Positions 16,418 to 25,297 of a stretch of DNA of 34,227 nt are shown piece by piece. Numbering within the stretch: position 1 is the first letter of the stretch; each line of letters begins with the position of its first letter. The stretch comes from Lentisphaera araneosa HTCC2155 (GTDB taxonomy: Bacteria; Verrucomicrobiota; Lentisphaeria; Lentisphaerales; Lentisphaeraceae), in NCBI RefSeq assembly GCF_000170755.1, contig NZ_ABCK01000040.1, positions 1-34,227 on the forward strand, given 5' to 3'. The translations under genes were made by a program, and so were the position numbers. A model generated the notes under the pieces. That model had not been told where the DNA came from. It did no database searches and saw only the letters and a list, made by a program, of their open reading frames with translations.

Positions 16418-19400
16418 ATGATGAAAAACAAAAAATACTTCGGTCTTATTGCGATGTTGGGAAGTTTTGTGACCCATGGTCAAGAAGCCCCTAGTTCCGA
16501 CCATTACGAAGAGAACATACAGCCCATCTTAGAGAAGTTCTGTATCCGTTGCCATGGCGAAAAAAAGCAGAAGGGTGGTTTTCGTATTGATCAATTAGCG
16601 AATGATTTTTCCGGTAAAAAACTCTTTTCATGGGAGAAGATGCAGCATGTTTTGACAATGCCGCTTGATTCAGATGAAGTCATGCCTCCCGAAGATAGCA
16701 AGCAACCCTCCGCCGTTGAACGCCTCATGCTCACAAAGTGGATTAGTGAAAATTTAGATGCGGGACGCTTGCGTGCGGCAGAAAAGAATGGCTCCGTACG
16801 TCGTTTAACTAAGAGTCAGTATAGAAATACACTTCGCGACTTATTGAGTTTAGATGAAAATGTCGGACGGACTTTACCCGATGATGCTGTATCTGCAGAA
16901 GGTTTTACCAATGATGGTAAATCCATGCAGTTATCACCAATGCAAATGGAGACTTATTTCTCGATTGCGCAAAAGGCTTTAGATCTAGCTGTCGTCAATC
17001 CCGACGAAAAACCTCAGATTCAGAACTTCAAAGTTAATTTTGGGGATGAAATCAATAAAGAGCCTATTGCGGATAAATTAATTTTGGGAGCAGGAAGTAA
17101 ACAGTTCGAGCTTAAAAACTTTTTAGTTACTGAACCAGTACCTCAAAAACCTTTTGCTTTTGAGCCTTACAAAATGCAGCGCCAGTATCGTTTTATCGAA
17201 GGTTACAAAGGTAACTCTACAGTACGAGAGTGGCGTGATTTCGATAGCATCTATCATGCGGTCTTTGCCGGTACAAGTGGTCCACGTGCACCATACCCCA
17301 AAGGCGATCCAATTAATTTTTCAGATGAAGGGATGCTGATGCGACCTTCAATTCCTGCCAAGGCCTCTTGGTCTCCGACAATTGTTTGGTCACCACGCTT
17401 TAAGATTTCTTTGCGTGAATTACCGACTACAGGCAATTTCAAAGTAAAAGTGACTGCAGCCAAATTTAGAGACAGCTTAATTTTGAAGAAAGGCAGTCCT
17501 GTTATTGAAGACAATGTAAGTACTCAAAGCATATATGCAGATAACACAGCTAAGAGTGAACTTATCATTCCTGAAGAAGGGATTTATCAGTTAGATATTA
17601 AATATCTCCCTAAGGCTAAAGCGACTAATTTGAACGTGAAATTAGGAAGTCAGACTTTCGTCCTTCCTCTCCAGGCAGAAAATGGCGGTAAAAATGGCAA
17701 TAAAATTAATGTTCAAGGTTCAGATAGAAAAGATGTAAGTTCGATTTTAATTCAAGTTCCTGGAAAAGATAAATATATAAATCTTTCAGAAATCGAAGTG
17801 TACGACCGTAAAAATAAAAAAATTAAAAAGCCACTTATCACCATGAGTTCTGAATATGCTAAATCCATGGGTGCGGATAAATTTACAGATGGGAACTTTG
17901 ATAATTTTGGTCACACTCAACAGGAAGATAGCCCTTGGATTAAAATTGAGTTTGATAAACCGACTCAAGTCAGTTCTTTAATTATCTATAATCGCAAAGG
18001 TTTTGAGAGTCGATTTGATGGTGCGGAGTTCACTTATTTTAATAAGGAGAAGCTTATTGTTAAACGCTTACTGAATGATATTTCTGAAGCCAGTGAAATT
18101 CAGGAAGGGCTTAAGGTGTTGAGGTTAGCAAAAGGCAAGTACCCTGTAAAAATCATGCCAAACAAGTTACTTCGACTCGATTCTCTAAGTATTAGTCCTT
18201 TGAATACAAATGATGATAATTATCACTTATTTACGACTTTTGAGCAGCGCAATCCACTAGTGAATTTACAAATGGGTTTCCGTCGTGATGATGGCAGTAC
18301 GCTCAATGAAATTGCTCCAAGTCAAGTCGTCGATTCCTATGAGTTTAAATCTTATGATTTTGTGGGAAGCATCAATGATTTTCCAAGCCCTGTGCTCAAT
18401 AAAGCCAACGCCAACTATTTGGCAGGTATTCGTGAAATTGGTTTGCGCCATGATTATGTGACTGAAATTGATGTGCCGCGACTGATTGTTAAGTCAGTCG
18501 AATTTGAAGGACCTTATTATGAAACCTGGCCGACAAAATCACATCAATCCATCTTTATCCCTTCAGCGAATAGCGAGAATAAAGAAAAGTATGCCAAAGA
18601 AATAATTCAGAATTTCATGTTCCGAGCGTATCGCGGCAAAGTCAGTGAAAGAGACTTGGCGGTAGCCTATAAAATTTGGCAAGATACTTACAAAGAGAGC
18701 AATGAATTCCGTGAGAGTGTCAAAGATTCACTCTTAGTCATTTTAACTTCTCCGCAATTCCTCTTTATCACCGAGCATTCAAATTCTCCAGAAAAAGAAA
18801 AGCTCGATGATCGTGAGCTAGCGGCTAAATTATCGTATTTCTTATGGAATAGTCCGCCAGATAGCGAACTTATGGCCCAAGCCAAAGAGAATAAGATTAG
18901 TGCAGACCTAACTAAGCAGGTGGATGCGATGATCAACGATCCACGCTTTGCGAACTTCGCAGAACGCTTCACTCGCGATTGGTTGATGTTGGATAAATTT
19001 GATTCGATTAAAGTGGATAATAAACTTTATCCCAAACTTACTAAGCGCATGCAACAGCACCTGAGGCAGGAACCTATTGAGTTTATCAATCACCTAATTC
19101 AAGAGAACTTAGAACTGAGCAATATTATTCATTCTGACTTCACAATGGGTAATGACATTGTTGCGGAGTACTACAATATTCCCAATAAAAATCCGCAGGG
19201 TTTAAAATTCCAAAGACTTAATCTTACTGATAAAAACCGTGGTGGCCTCTTTACGCAGACGAGTATTTTAACGGGCTTATCAGATGGTCACGAGTCGAAC
19301 CCAGTGAAGCGCGGTACTTGGGTGGCTAAAAAGATTGTAGCGGAACCTCCGGGCACGCCACCACCAAATGTTCCCAATATTGACGAAGAAGATAAAACTT

Positions 19401-19786
19401 TGACTTTGCGTCAAAAATTAGAGGCTCACAGAAATCAAAAGGGCTGTAAAAATTGTCACAAAAAGATCGATTCCTGGGGCATTCCATTTGAGATGTTTGA
19501 TGCAGGTGGTTACCTCAAAGCCAATTACGAAGCAGATAGTGAATTACCCGATGGCACAGAAGTGAATGACTTGAACGAGATGAAAAAATATCTCATTGAA
19601 GACCGCATGGATCAAGTCGCCTTTAGCTTCATGAAACATTTAGCGATTTACGCAACGGGTCGCAGCCTCAATTTTGACGAAGTGGCTTTCCTGAAAGAGA
19701 GCTCAGTCCGACTCGCAGACTCTGGTTATAAGACCAGAGATTTGTTGAAATTCGTCGTAAATAGTCACATTTTTAATACAAAGTAA
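16418..19786 (+). CDS. Planctomycete-type cytochrome c protein (DUF1587/1592/1588/1585)
   Basis: About 1122 residues with a signal peptide (residues 1 to ~21). A c-type haem site C42-x-x-C45-H46 lies in the N-terminal PSCyt domain. DUF1587 follows (from ~128, RRLTKSQYRNTLRDLLSLD), DUF1592 (~750-880, with DDRELAAKLSYFLWNSPPDSEL), DUF1588 (~940, GGLFTQTSILTGLSDG) with a second CxxCH at ~1009 (CKNCH), and DUF1585 at the C terminus (ATGRSLNFDE). Between DUF1587 and DUF1592 are beta-rich inserts, one (~470-590) resembling a discoidin/F5-8 carbohydrate-binding module. The start at 16418 is chosen over an upstream TTG because AGGTGA precedes it and it begins the signal peptide. Function of this family is unproven; it is expanded in polysaccharide-degrading PVC bacteria. 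Confidence 0.88.
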   Translation: MMKNKKYFGLIAMLGSFVTHGQEAPSSDHYEENIQPILEKFCIRCHGEKKQKGGFRIDQLANDFSGKKLFSWEKMQHVLTMPLDSDEVMPPEDSKQPSAVERLMLTKWISENLDAGRLRAAEKNGSVRRLTKSQYRNTLRDLLSLDENVGRTLPDDAVSAEGFTNDGKSMQLSPMQMETYFSIAQKALDLAVVNPDEKPQIQNFKVNFGDEINKEPIADKLILGAGSKQFELKNFLVTEPVPQKPFAFEPYKMQRQYRFIEGYKGNSTVREWRDFDSIYHAVFAGTSGPRAPYPKGDPINFSDEGMLMRPSIPAKASWSPTIVWSPRFKISLRELPTTGNFKVKVTAAKFRDSLILKKGSPVIEDNVSTQSIYADNTAKSELIIPEEGIYQLDIKYLPKAKATNLNVKLGSQTFVLPLQAENGGKNGNKINVQGSDRKDVSSILIQVPGKDKYINLSEIEVYDRKNKKIKKPLITMSSEYAKSMGADKFTDGNFDNFGHTQQEDSPWIKIEFDKPTQVSSLIIYNRKGFESRFDGAEFTYFNKEKLIVKRLLNDISEASEIQEGLKVLRLAKGKYPVKIMPNKLLRLDSLSISPLNTNDDNYHLFTTFEQRNPLVNLQMGFRRDDGSTLNEIAPSQVVDSYEFKSYDFVGSINDFPSPVLNKANANYLAGIREIGLRHDYVTEIDVPRLIVKSVEFEGPYYETWPTKSHQSIFIPSANSENKEKYAKEIIQNFMFRAYRGKVSERDLAVAYKIWQDTYKESNEFRESVKDSLLVILTSPQFLFITEHSNSPEKEKLDDRELAAKLSYFLWNSPPDSELMAQAKENKISADLTKQVDAMINDPRFANFAERFTRDWLMLDKFDSIKVDNKLYPKLTKRMQQHLRQEPIEFINHLIQENLELSNIIHSDFTMGNDIVAEYYNIPNKNPQGLKFQRLNLTDKNRGGLFTQTSILTGLSDGHESNPVKRGTWVAKKIVAEPPGTPPPNVPNIDEEDKTLTLRQKLEAHRNQKGCKNCHKKIDSWGIPFEMFDAGGYLKANYEADSELPDGTEVNDLNEMKKYLIEDRMDQVAFSFMKHLAIYATGRSLNFDEVAFLKESSVRLADSGYKTRDLLKFVVNSHIFNTK

Positions 19787-19799
19787 GGAACTGAGAATT

Positions 19800-21143
19800 A
19801 TGAAGACAAAATTAAATAGACGTTCAGTACTAAAAGGTTTCGTAGGCGTGAGCCTAGCTCTGCCCATACTAGAAATTATGGGTGAAGAAGTCCTGAAAGA
19901 ATCGAATCGAGCCAAGCGTTTTTGTGCGCTTTATACCGCCAATGGCATGTCTCATCCCCAAGAAAAAAACAAAATAGATCAATGGAATTGGTACCCCTCA
20001 GAAACAGGGCGCAATTTTAAATTTAACGAATCGACTAAAGCCTTTGAGAAACTGCGTAGTCAAGTGTCGATGTTTGGTGGTTTCGGTCACAAAAATGCCA
20101 TCCTATCGGATCCACACGTTTGTTCTGATATGTGGCTCACTGGTGCACCATTTCACGACCCTAAACCAGGTACGTATAATACGATATCTTTAGATCAGGT
20201 GATTGCCCAGCATACTAAGAAACATTGTCGCCAAGCGTCTTTAGTTTTATCAATTGATAATGGTGTAGGTTTCCTATCGAGAACAGGTACGATTGCCTAC
20301 AATAATGAAGGTAAGCCAATTCCCGCAGAGAATAACCCCCGGAATGTCTTCAATCGCCTTTTCTTAAGCTCAAAAGACTCCATGGAACAACAGCGCGTTC
20401 TCTTGAAAAAGAAAATGAAAATTGTCGATGCGGTACTCGATAGCTCTCGCGATTTTAATAAGCGTTTGGGTTCAGCTGATAGAGAGAAAATGGATCAGTA
20501 TTTGACCTCACTCAGTGAATTGGAATCACGCCTCGAAACATCAGAAAAATGGATCGATATTCCCCTTAAACAACAAGATTTTAGTCACTTAGATTTTGAT
20601 TATGATCTCGAGCAAGATCCCGCGCAATTCTATCAGACCATGTTTGATGTGATTACTCTAGCTTTCGATGCGGATATCACTCGTTCAGTTGCCTTCATGC
20701 TCAACCGTGAGGATGGTATGGGTATTTCAAATACTTTCCCATTGCGTTTAGGTTTGAGTAAGGATCACCATGGGCTTTCTCATGCCAAAGACAAGAAAGG
20801 TCAGATGGACTTCGCGAAATATGATCAATTCCTCAGTGGACAAGTTTCCTACTTCCTAGAAAATTTGAAGAAGACAAAAGAAGCCGATTCTAATTTATTA
20901 GATAATTCACTGGTGCTTTTCGGTAGTGGTTGCAGTACCACTCACAATGTAAAAAATGTACCAACCTTATTAGCTGGTGGTAAGAATATGGGTGTGAAAC
21001 ACGGTTCCTATTTCCGTCGTGATGGTGAACGTCTCAACAATCTCTATTTGAGTATTTTGAAATCTATGGACATTCCAGTGAATAGTTTTGGTGATAGCAC
21101 CAAAGAACTCAAAGAGGGCATCTTCACTTATCAAAAGGCTTAA
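19800..21143 (+). CDS. DUF1552 protein, exported
   Basis: 447 residues. The N terminus has twin arginines in KLNRRSVLKGFVGVSLALP, a Tat-like export signal. The body (LYTANGMSHPQE, QVSMFGGFGHKN, DMWLTGAPFHDP, the late GSGCSTTHN) matches the DUF1552 family. This family is found almost always beside DUF1592 cytochrome proteins, as here (13-bp gap, AAGGA before the ATG). Its biochemical role is not established; it shares general features with the DUF1501 proteins (such as that at 28779) that accompany DUF1549/DUF1553 proteins. The last codons contain the ribosome binding site of the next, interrupted gene. Confidence 0.85.
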   Translation: MKTKLNRRSVLKGFVGVSLALPILEIMGEEVLKESNRAKRFCALYTANGMSHPQEKNKIDQWNWYPSETGRNFKFNESTKAFEKLRSQVSMFGGFGHKNAILSDPHVCSDMWLTGAPFHDPKPGTYNTISLDQVIAQHTKKHCRQASLVLSIDNGVGFLSRTGTIAYNNEGKPIPAENNPRNVFNRLFLSSKDSMEQQRVLLKKKMKIVDAVLDSSRDFNKRLGSADREKMDQYLTSLSELESRLETSEKWIDIPLKQQDFSHLDFDYDLEQDPAQFYQTMFDVITLAFDADITRSVAFMLNREDGMGISNTFPLRLGLSKDHHGLSHAKDKKGQMDFAKYDQFLSGQVSYFLENLKKTKEADSNLLDNSLVLFGSGCSTTHNVKNVPTLLAGGKNMGVKHGSYFRRDGERLNNLYLSILKSMDIPVNSFGDSTKELKEGIFTYQKA

Positions 21144-21146
21144 ACT

Positions 21147-21213
21147 TTGCTCAAACAAAGTTTACTTTTAGCATGTCTCGTTTTTGCGGAATCCGCCTTT
21201 GCGGATCCCGCAA
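21147..21213 (+). pseudogene. 5' fragment (signal peptide) of the interrupted cytochrome c gene
   Basis: From a TTG at 21147, preceded by AAAAGG at 21133-21138, the frame reads MLKQSLLLACLVFAESAFAD and then PA before the insertion sequence begins. This is a textbook signal peptide with an AFA cleavage site. Joining 21213 directly to 22811 (one copy of CCGCAA kept) gives ADPAKALFKEKCAQCHG without a frame change. The TTG sits 3 bp after the DUF1552 stop, so the gene was the third member of that operon. Confidence 0.85.
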
Positions 21214-21280
21214 GATGCACTCCGACAGTTCATTCAAGAGGCTCATAAATAATAGCTTTAAAATGTATTTATTTGTAAAA

Positions 21281-21338
21281 AATTCCGCCTAAAATGCTAT
21301 ATTGTAGTTCTTTACAAAAACAAATAGCAGGCGGAATT
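21281..21338 (+). promoter_or_regulatory. Inverted repeat that can hide the transposase ribosome binding site
   Basis: AATTCCGCCT at 21281-21290 and AGGCGGAATT at 21329-21338 are exact reverse complements (10 bp, 38-nt loop). The right arm contains the AGGCGG Shine-Dalgarno element 8 bases before the ATG at 21343. Transcripts entering from the host operon would include both arms and fold so that the site is masked; a transcript started inside the loop region (TATATT at about 21299) would lack the left arm and be translated. Such read-through protection is known from other IS elements such as IS10 and IS50. Confidence 0.55.
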
Positions 21339-21342
21339 CATC

Positions 21343-22788
21343 ATGAACGATACTCTTTTTTCCGAATATTTCATCGGGGAACTACAACAAACGGCAGGAA
21401 TTTTAAGCGGTCCGCTGAAGATTGCGGGGGAAATCATACTTCTTCCTGAATTTGAAGGGATCCGAAAAGCGATTGAGAGTGATCAATTCCAGTTGAGTAT
21501 GGATAGGGCCGCTACTAAAAATCGCGAATTTAAAAATGGCAATACCAAAAAGCATCCACCAGCGGAATTAGTGGTTGCCTTGTTCATAGCCCGTCACTTT
21601 TATAATAATTGTTACGGGGAACGCGGCTATAGCATGTTATGTGAGAACAGTTCATTACATCAATTTATCGGGCGCCTAGGCATCGGGAAGTTCCCTTCAC
21701 GCAATACGATTCATGAACAGATTTCTGCACTTTCTGAACATACCCTTACACTTTTTCATCAAGCTATTTTGAACTGTGTCAAAGCATGTGACTTAGATGA
21801 TTTCTCAGCAGTAATCATTGATTCCACAGCCATCAAAGCCGATTCGTCCTGGCCGGTTGATAGTGCATTACTGAAGAACCTTAGTTGTAAAGTTATGAAA
21901 AATATTCAGAAAGTACATGATAAGCTCCCTTGCCTTGAACGTAGAGGAATCCCTCTCAAACGTCTACAGAATTACTGTGATGATATGAGTAAATTGGATT
22001 TTGTGATTTCGATGTTTAAAGGGAAGAAAGGAGCCAAGAAAATGAGGTATAAGTCTTATACACAAGAACTTTTGCCGAGGTGTCGAAAATTTATAACACG
22101 CCTGGAAAAGGTTCTACCTAAAATCAAACAGCACTGTAGCAGTATAAAGTCCTCGATGCTTGATGAAGATTTTTCTCGCTTTATTGATAAAGTTTTGATG
22201 GTTGAGCACCGCTTTAAGATGGCTCCTGAGGACTACGATGCCAAGACGGCAAGAAAAATTTACAGTATGAGTGATGACGACGCTGCCTTTATCAAAAAAG
22301 GCGGTCGTGAAACAGTTTTTGGTTATCGTCCAAACTTTGCTTTTAGTGCCAATGGTTTTCTGACTTCTTTCATTTTGGAATCTGGAAATACCAGTGACAG
22401 TAAAGTCTTTGCAGATTGCCTTGTGGAAAATAAAAAAATGACTGTAGAATCCGCTATGATGGTCAGTGTTGATGATGGATATAGCTCTGCAACGAATTTG
22501 GATTACGCCATAGAACAGGGAGTGGAATTAGTCAGTATCAGCGGTTCAAAGGGCAAGAAGCTTCTGGGAGAAGAAATTTATGAAAGTGAAAACTATCAGC
22601 TGGCGAGAAACATCCGCTCAATCTCTGAAGCGGGGATTTCAAAGATGAAGAACTATCACAATCTTGAGAGGTTTACCGTTTGTGGCTTAAAGAGAGTTCG
22701 ACAGGAAACGCTCATAAGCACTATAGGGTTCAACTTGGAGAGACTCTACCAGTTATTATCTCAAATCGAACTTCAAGTTGCTGCGTAG
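21343..22788 (+). CDS. DDE-type transposase (ISNCY/IS1182-like, family uncertain)
   Basis: 481 residues, intact. N-terminal region of the InsH-like type (HPPAELVVALFIARHFYNN, then FPSRNTIHEQISAL). Catalytic core: first acid in VIIDSTAIKADSS, second in VSVDDGYSSATN, and a C-terminal glutamate candidate in ISTIGFNLERLYQLL. Between these is the phrase ETVFGYRPNFAFSANGFLTSFIL followed by LESGNTSDSK, typical of DDE transposases with a beta-strand insert. ATG after AGGCGG. The frame is uninterrupted, and the element's inverted ends and target duplication are crisp, so the insertion looks recent. Confidence 0.85.
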   Translation: MNDTLFSEYFIGELQQTAGILSGPLKIAGEIILLPEFEGIRKAIESDQFQLSMDRAATKNREFKNGNTKKHPPAELVVALFIARHFYNNCYGERGYSMLCENSSLHQFIGRLGIGKFPSRNTIHEQISALSEHTLTLFHQAILNCVKACDLDDFSAVIIDSTAIKADSSWPVDSALLKNLSCKVMKNIQKVHDKLPCLERRGIPLKRLQNYCDDMSKLDFVISMFKGKKGAKKMRYKSYTQELLPRCRKFITRLEKVLPKIKQHCSSIKSSMLDEDFSRFIDKVLMVEHRFKMAPEDYDAKTARKIYSMSDDDAAFIKKGGRETVFGYRPNFAFSANGFLTSFILESGNTSDSKVFADCLVENKKMTVESAMMVSVDDGYSSATNLDYAIEQGVELVSISGSKGKKLLGEEIYESENYQLARNIRSISEAGISKMKNYHNLERFTVCGLKRVRQETLISTIGFNLERLYQLLSQIELQVAA

Positions 22789-22797
22789 AATGTCGGA

Positions 22798-23388
22798 GTG
22801 CATCCCGCAAAAGCCCTTTTTAAAGAAAAGTGTGCTCAATGCCATGGGCTCAATGCAGAAGGAAATGATTTACTCAATGCACCGACGCTTGCCTCCCAAT
22901 CATCGCTCTACATAAGTGAACAATTGCATAAATTCAAAAAAGGCATTCGTGGCGGTGATGCAAAAGTTGATGCGGTAGCTAGCCTGATGTCTCAGCAGGC
23001 AAAAACTCTGCAAGAATCAGTAATCAAGTTACTTGCTCAGTACCTCTCAAAACTTGAAGCACCAAAGAGGGGAGTCGTAGAAAACGAATCGGCTCAAGCT
23101 GGAGAAAAAATCTACCAAAAGCAAGCGAACTGCATCTCTTGCCATGGTGATTATGGCCAAGGTAATGATTCCATGAAGGCCCCAAAACTCAACATTCTTT
23201 CAGCGAGCTATATAGCAGCTGAATTGAATAAATTCGCCAAGAACCAGCGCGGATTAAGCGCCGATAAAGATCCTCATGGCTACCTCATGGTAAAAACGCT
23301 TAAAGACTATGCTTTAAGCGAAAAAAACTTCAAAGATCTAGCGGTTTATATCAGTACGCTCAGAAAACCCAAAGAAGAGAAAAAATAA
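22798..23388 (+). CDS. Di-haem cytochrome c (c4-like), 3' part of a gene interrupted by an IS
   Basis: Two cytochrome c domains, each with a CxxCH haem site: CAQCH (residues 12-16 of this frame) and CISCH (about 112-116), in the tandem arrangement of cytochrome c4. The GTG at 22798 lies inside the inverted end of the insertion sequence and is not the native start. The real gene began at TTG 21147 with a signal peptide, now cut off by the IS. Without that peptide the protein would stay in the cytoplasm and get no haem, so the gene is probably non-functional. It belongs to the DUF1592/DUF1552 operon, where it could act as electron-transfer partner (inference). Confidence 0.9.
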   Translation: MHPAKALFKEKCAQCHGLNAEGNDLLNAPTLASQSSLYISEQLHKFKKGIRGGDAKVDAVASLMSQQAKTLQESVIKLLAQYLSKLEAPKRGVVENESAQAGEKIYQKQANCISCHGDYGQGNDSMKAPKLNILSASYIAAELNKFAKNQRGLSADKDPHGYLMVKTLKDYALSEKNFKDLAVYISTLRKPKEEKK

Positions 23389-23428
23389 TTATATCTTTTG
23401 CGGTTTAAGCTTAAGCTGCTGAACTAGA

Positions 23429-24244
23429 TTAGTTTGAAGTATTCACCTGTTTGAGGATATCCTGCCATGCTTTGATGGATTTGGTGATATTTTCAGCTTT
23501 GTCACCCTTTATCCCATAGCCTTGGAGGCCGACGGGACCTTTGAACTTGAGTTCTTTAAGTTTTTTAAAGAGACGTTCCTGAGGGAAACTGCCCTTATCT
23601 AAAGTTTGGATGAGCATCGGCCAATGTTTGCCGTCAATATCGGCACCATTGGTGGTAACGGAAAAAAGGTGGGACGCGCAAGTGTCCAAAGTCTTTTCTA
23701 AGTCTTCGGCCTTTTCGCTTTTGAGGAAATGACAAAGATTGAAGGTGATTCCGAGGTTGGGGTGATTGACTTCCTTTATCACCTCCATCGCTTGGGGAAT
23801 GGTGGCAACAGCAAAACCAGCATGGGGGTAGAGCGTTACTTTGATACCAAGTGCGGCCATCTTATCACAAGTCTGACGAATGGCGGCTATGATCTTGGGT
23901 GATTTTTTTTGTAAGGTCAGTTCAATCATGAAACCCTGATTCGCCAAGGGCTTAAGGTGCTCAGTTGGGAAGGGGCTTTCACCCGCATTTAAGTAAACAC
24001 TTAAGACTTTTAGGCCGTGTTTACGATAGGTATTAGATCTTGTGGCGATGTGCTGATTGAGACCAAAGACCTGGCTGACACCTGCATAGCCCAGTTTTTT
24101 GAGTATTTCAGCTTCTTTCTCAGGTGCCGTTCCTGGAGGCATGCCATTGAGGAAGGCGTAAAACTGAGGTTCAAATTTTTCTGAATAGAGAGAGAGACTT
24201 AAGACTAAATTGAGTAGGCAGAGAGTAAATACTTGTTTCATCAT
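23429..24244 (-). CDS. Exported sugar-phosphate isomerase/epimerase-like TIM-barrel protein
   Basis: 271 residues with an N-terminal signal peptide (MMKQVFTLCLLNLVLSLSLY). The rest matches the AP-endonuclease-2/xylose-isomerase-like TIM barrel: GYAGVSQVFGLN, LKVLSVYLNAG, VTLYPHAGFAVATIPQAMEVI, and LGITFNLCHFLKSE, in which His and Glu are potential metal ligands, ending GPVGLQGYGIKG. Exported versions are frequent in PVC bacteria next to polysaccharide-use genes; the substrate is unknown. It converges on the cytochrome gene with only 40 bp between. A perfect palindrome lies just upstream. Confidence 0.82.
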   Translation of the reverse strand: MMKQVFTLCLLNLVLSLSLYSEKFEPQFYAFLNGMPPGTAPEKEAEILKKLGYAGVSQVFGLNQHIATRSNTYRKHGLKVLSVYLNAGESPFPTEHLKPLANQGFMIELTLQKKSPKIIAAIRQTCDKMAALGIKVTLYPHAGFAVATIPQAMEVIKEVNHPNLGITFNLCHFLKSEKAEDLEKTLDTCASHLFSVTTNGADIDGKHWPMLIQTLDKGSFPQERLFKKLKELKFKGPVGLQGYGIKGDKAENITKSIKAWQDILKQVNTSN

Positions 24245-24260
24245 TAAAAATGGCCATTTA

Positions 24261-24281
24261 TAATTTCATTCAATGAAATTA
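24261..24281. promoter_or_regulatory. 21-bp perfect palindrome upstream of the isomerase-like gene
   Basis: The arms are TAATTTCATT and AATGAAATTA around a single C. It ends 16 bp upstream of the - strand start codon at 24244. The symmetry suits a dimeric repressor operator; no T-run makes it a terminator. Confidence 0.4.
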
Positions 24282-24427
24282 ATATAAACACAATCTTTAA
24301 GTACGCCAGTTTTGTGTTATTGATATAATAAATTTTAAGTTCATTTTATATATTGAGAGTTAATGGTGAAACTGGATGAATCGCCCTTGGATAGTAAGGC
24401 AAATCATGAACCTAAGCTTATATATTA

Positions 24428-25297
24428 TTATTTATCTTGGAATTTTTTGCGGTATTCGCGGGGTGTCATGCCTTTTAGCTCTTGGAAACGACGGTTGAAA
24501 TTTGATAGGGTATTGAAGCCTGAATCATAACAGATGTTCGACACGCTATCTTTTGATTCACTTAAACGTCGACAAGCTTGCGCAATGCGCAATTCATTGA
24601 GGTAATGAACAAAGGTTTTACCTGTGTTACGCTTAAAAAAGCGCGAAAAGGACTTGGGGCTCATCATACATATTTCTGCAGCTTCATCGAGGCTGATAGC
24701 TCGATCTAAATTATTGGATATATGTTGAGTAATGAGATCGACTTTACTGACCGTTTTTTGGTTGAGGTTGGGGGTATAAAGGGGGCTCACGAGTTTCTTG
24801 CGATCTTTGCGTGGAGCGCGTGCCATGATATCGAGGACTTTTATAACTTGAGTATAACGCTGAAAATCACCCATTTGATCCATATCGATCATCAGTGTAT
24901 GAATTTGATCGCGAGTTCTTCCTATGAATTCAAATGACCTTGAAGCATCATTGAGAAACTCGCCAATGTGATTAGTTTCATGTCGATCAAATAAAGCTGA
25001 GCCCATGGATTCTTTAGAGAATTGAACGACAGCCATAGCGGGCTTATCGGGGTTATCTTCATCTAATTCGGCATCGCTTGCGTGAAAGGCGTGCGGGTGG
25101 TTGGGGCCGGTTATGACGAGAGTGCCTGGTTTGAGATCGCCGATATAATCGCCATTAATATAATGACCTGTATGTTTTAGGTTGAGGAGTATATCGTATT
25201 CAGGGTGGTGATGCCACACGGGCCACAAATTCGTATCTAATTTATAAATAAATGAGCGGGTTTGTAAGTCACTTAATATTTCTAACTGTGCTTCCAT
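24428..25297 (-). CDS. AraC-family transcriptional regulator
   Basis: 289 residues: an N-terminal cupin sensor (WPVWHHHPEYDILLNLK with a His cluster, GDLKPGTLVITGPNHPHAF) and a C-terminal AraC/HTH_18 domain (SLDEAAEICMMSPKSFSRFFKR, VSNICYDSGFNTLSNFNRRFQ, closing MTPREYRKKF). AGGTGA precedes the ATG at 25297. It is divergent from the DUF1549/DUF1553 operon across 244 bp and upstream of the isomerase-like gene, so it probably regulates one or both (inference). It is a different subtype from the regulator at 12144. Confidence 0.92.
   Translation of the reverse strand: MEAQLEILSDLQTRSFIYKLDTNLWPVWHHHPEYDILLNLKHTGHYINGDYIGDLKPGTLVITGPNHPHAFHASDAELDEDNPDKPAMAVVQFSKESMGSALFDRHETNHIGEFLNDASRSFEFIGRTRDQIHTLMIDMDQMGDFQRYTQVIKVLDIMARAPRKDRKKLVSPLYTPNLNQKTVSKVDLITQHISNNLDRAISLDEAAEICMMSPKSFSRFFKRNTGKTFVHYLNELRIAQACRRLSESKDSVSNICYDSGFNTLSNFNRRFQELKGMTPREYRKKFQDK

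Larger units (their letters stand above)
21214..22804 (+). mobile_element. Insertion sequence with 14-bp inverted ends, inserted in a cytochrome c gene
   Basis: About 1.59 kb. The ends are perfect inverted repeats: GATGCACTCCGACA at 21214-21227 and TGTCGGAGTGCATC at 22791-22804. Direct repeats flank it: CCGCAA immediately outside both ends (21208-21213, 22805-22810), extendable to a shared ATCCCGCAA of 9 bp if the end is defined differently. It has a single transposase gene. I cannot name the family with certainty; the transposase resembles ISNCY-type or IS1182-like DDE enzymes. Confidence 0.88.
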
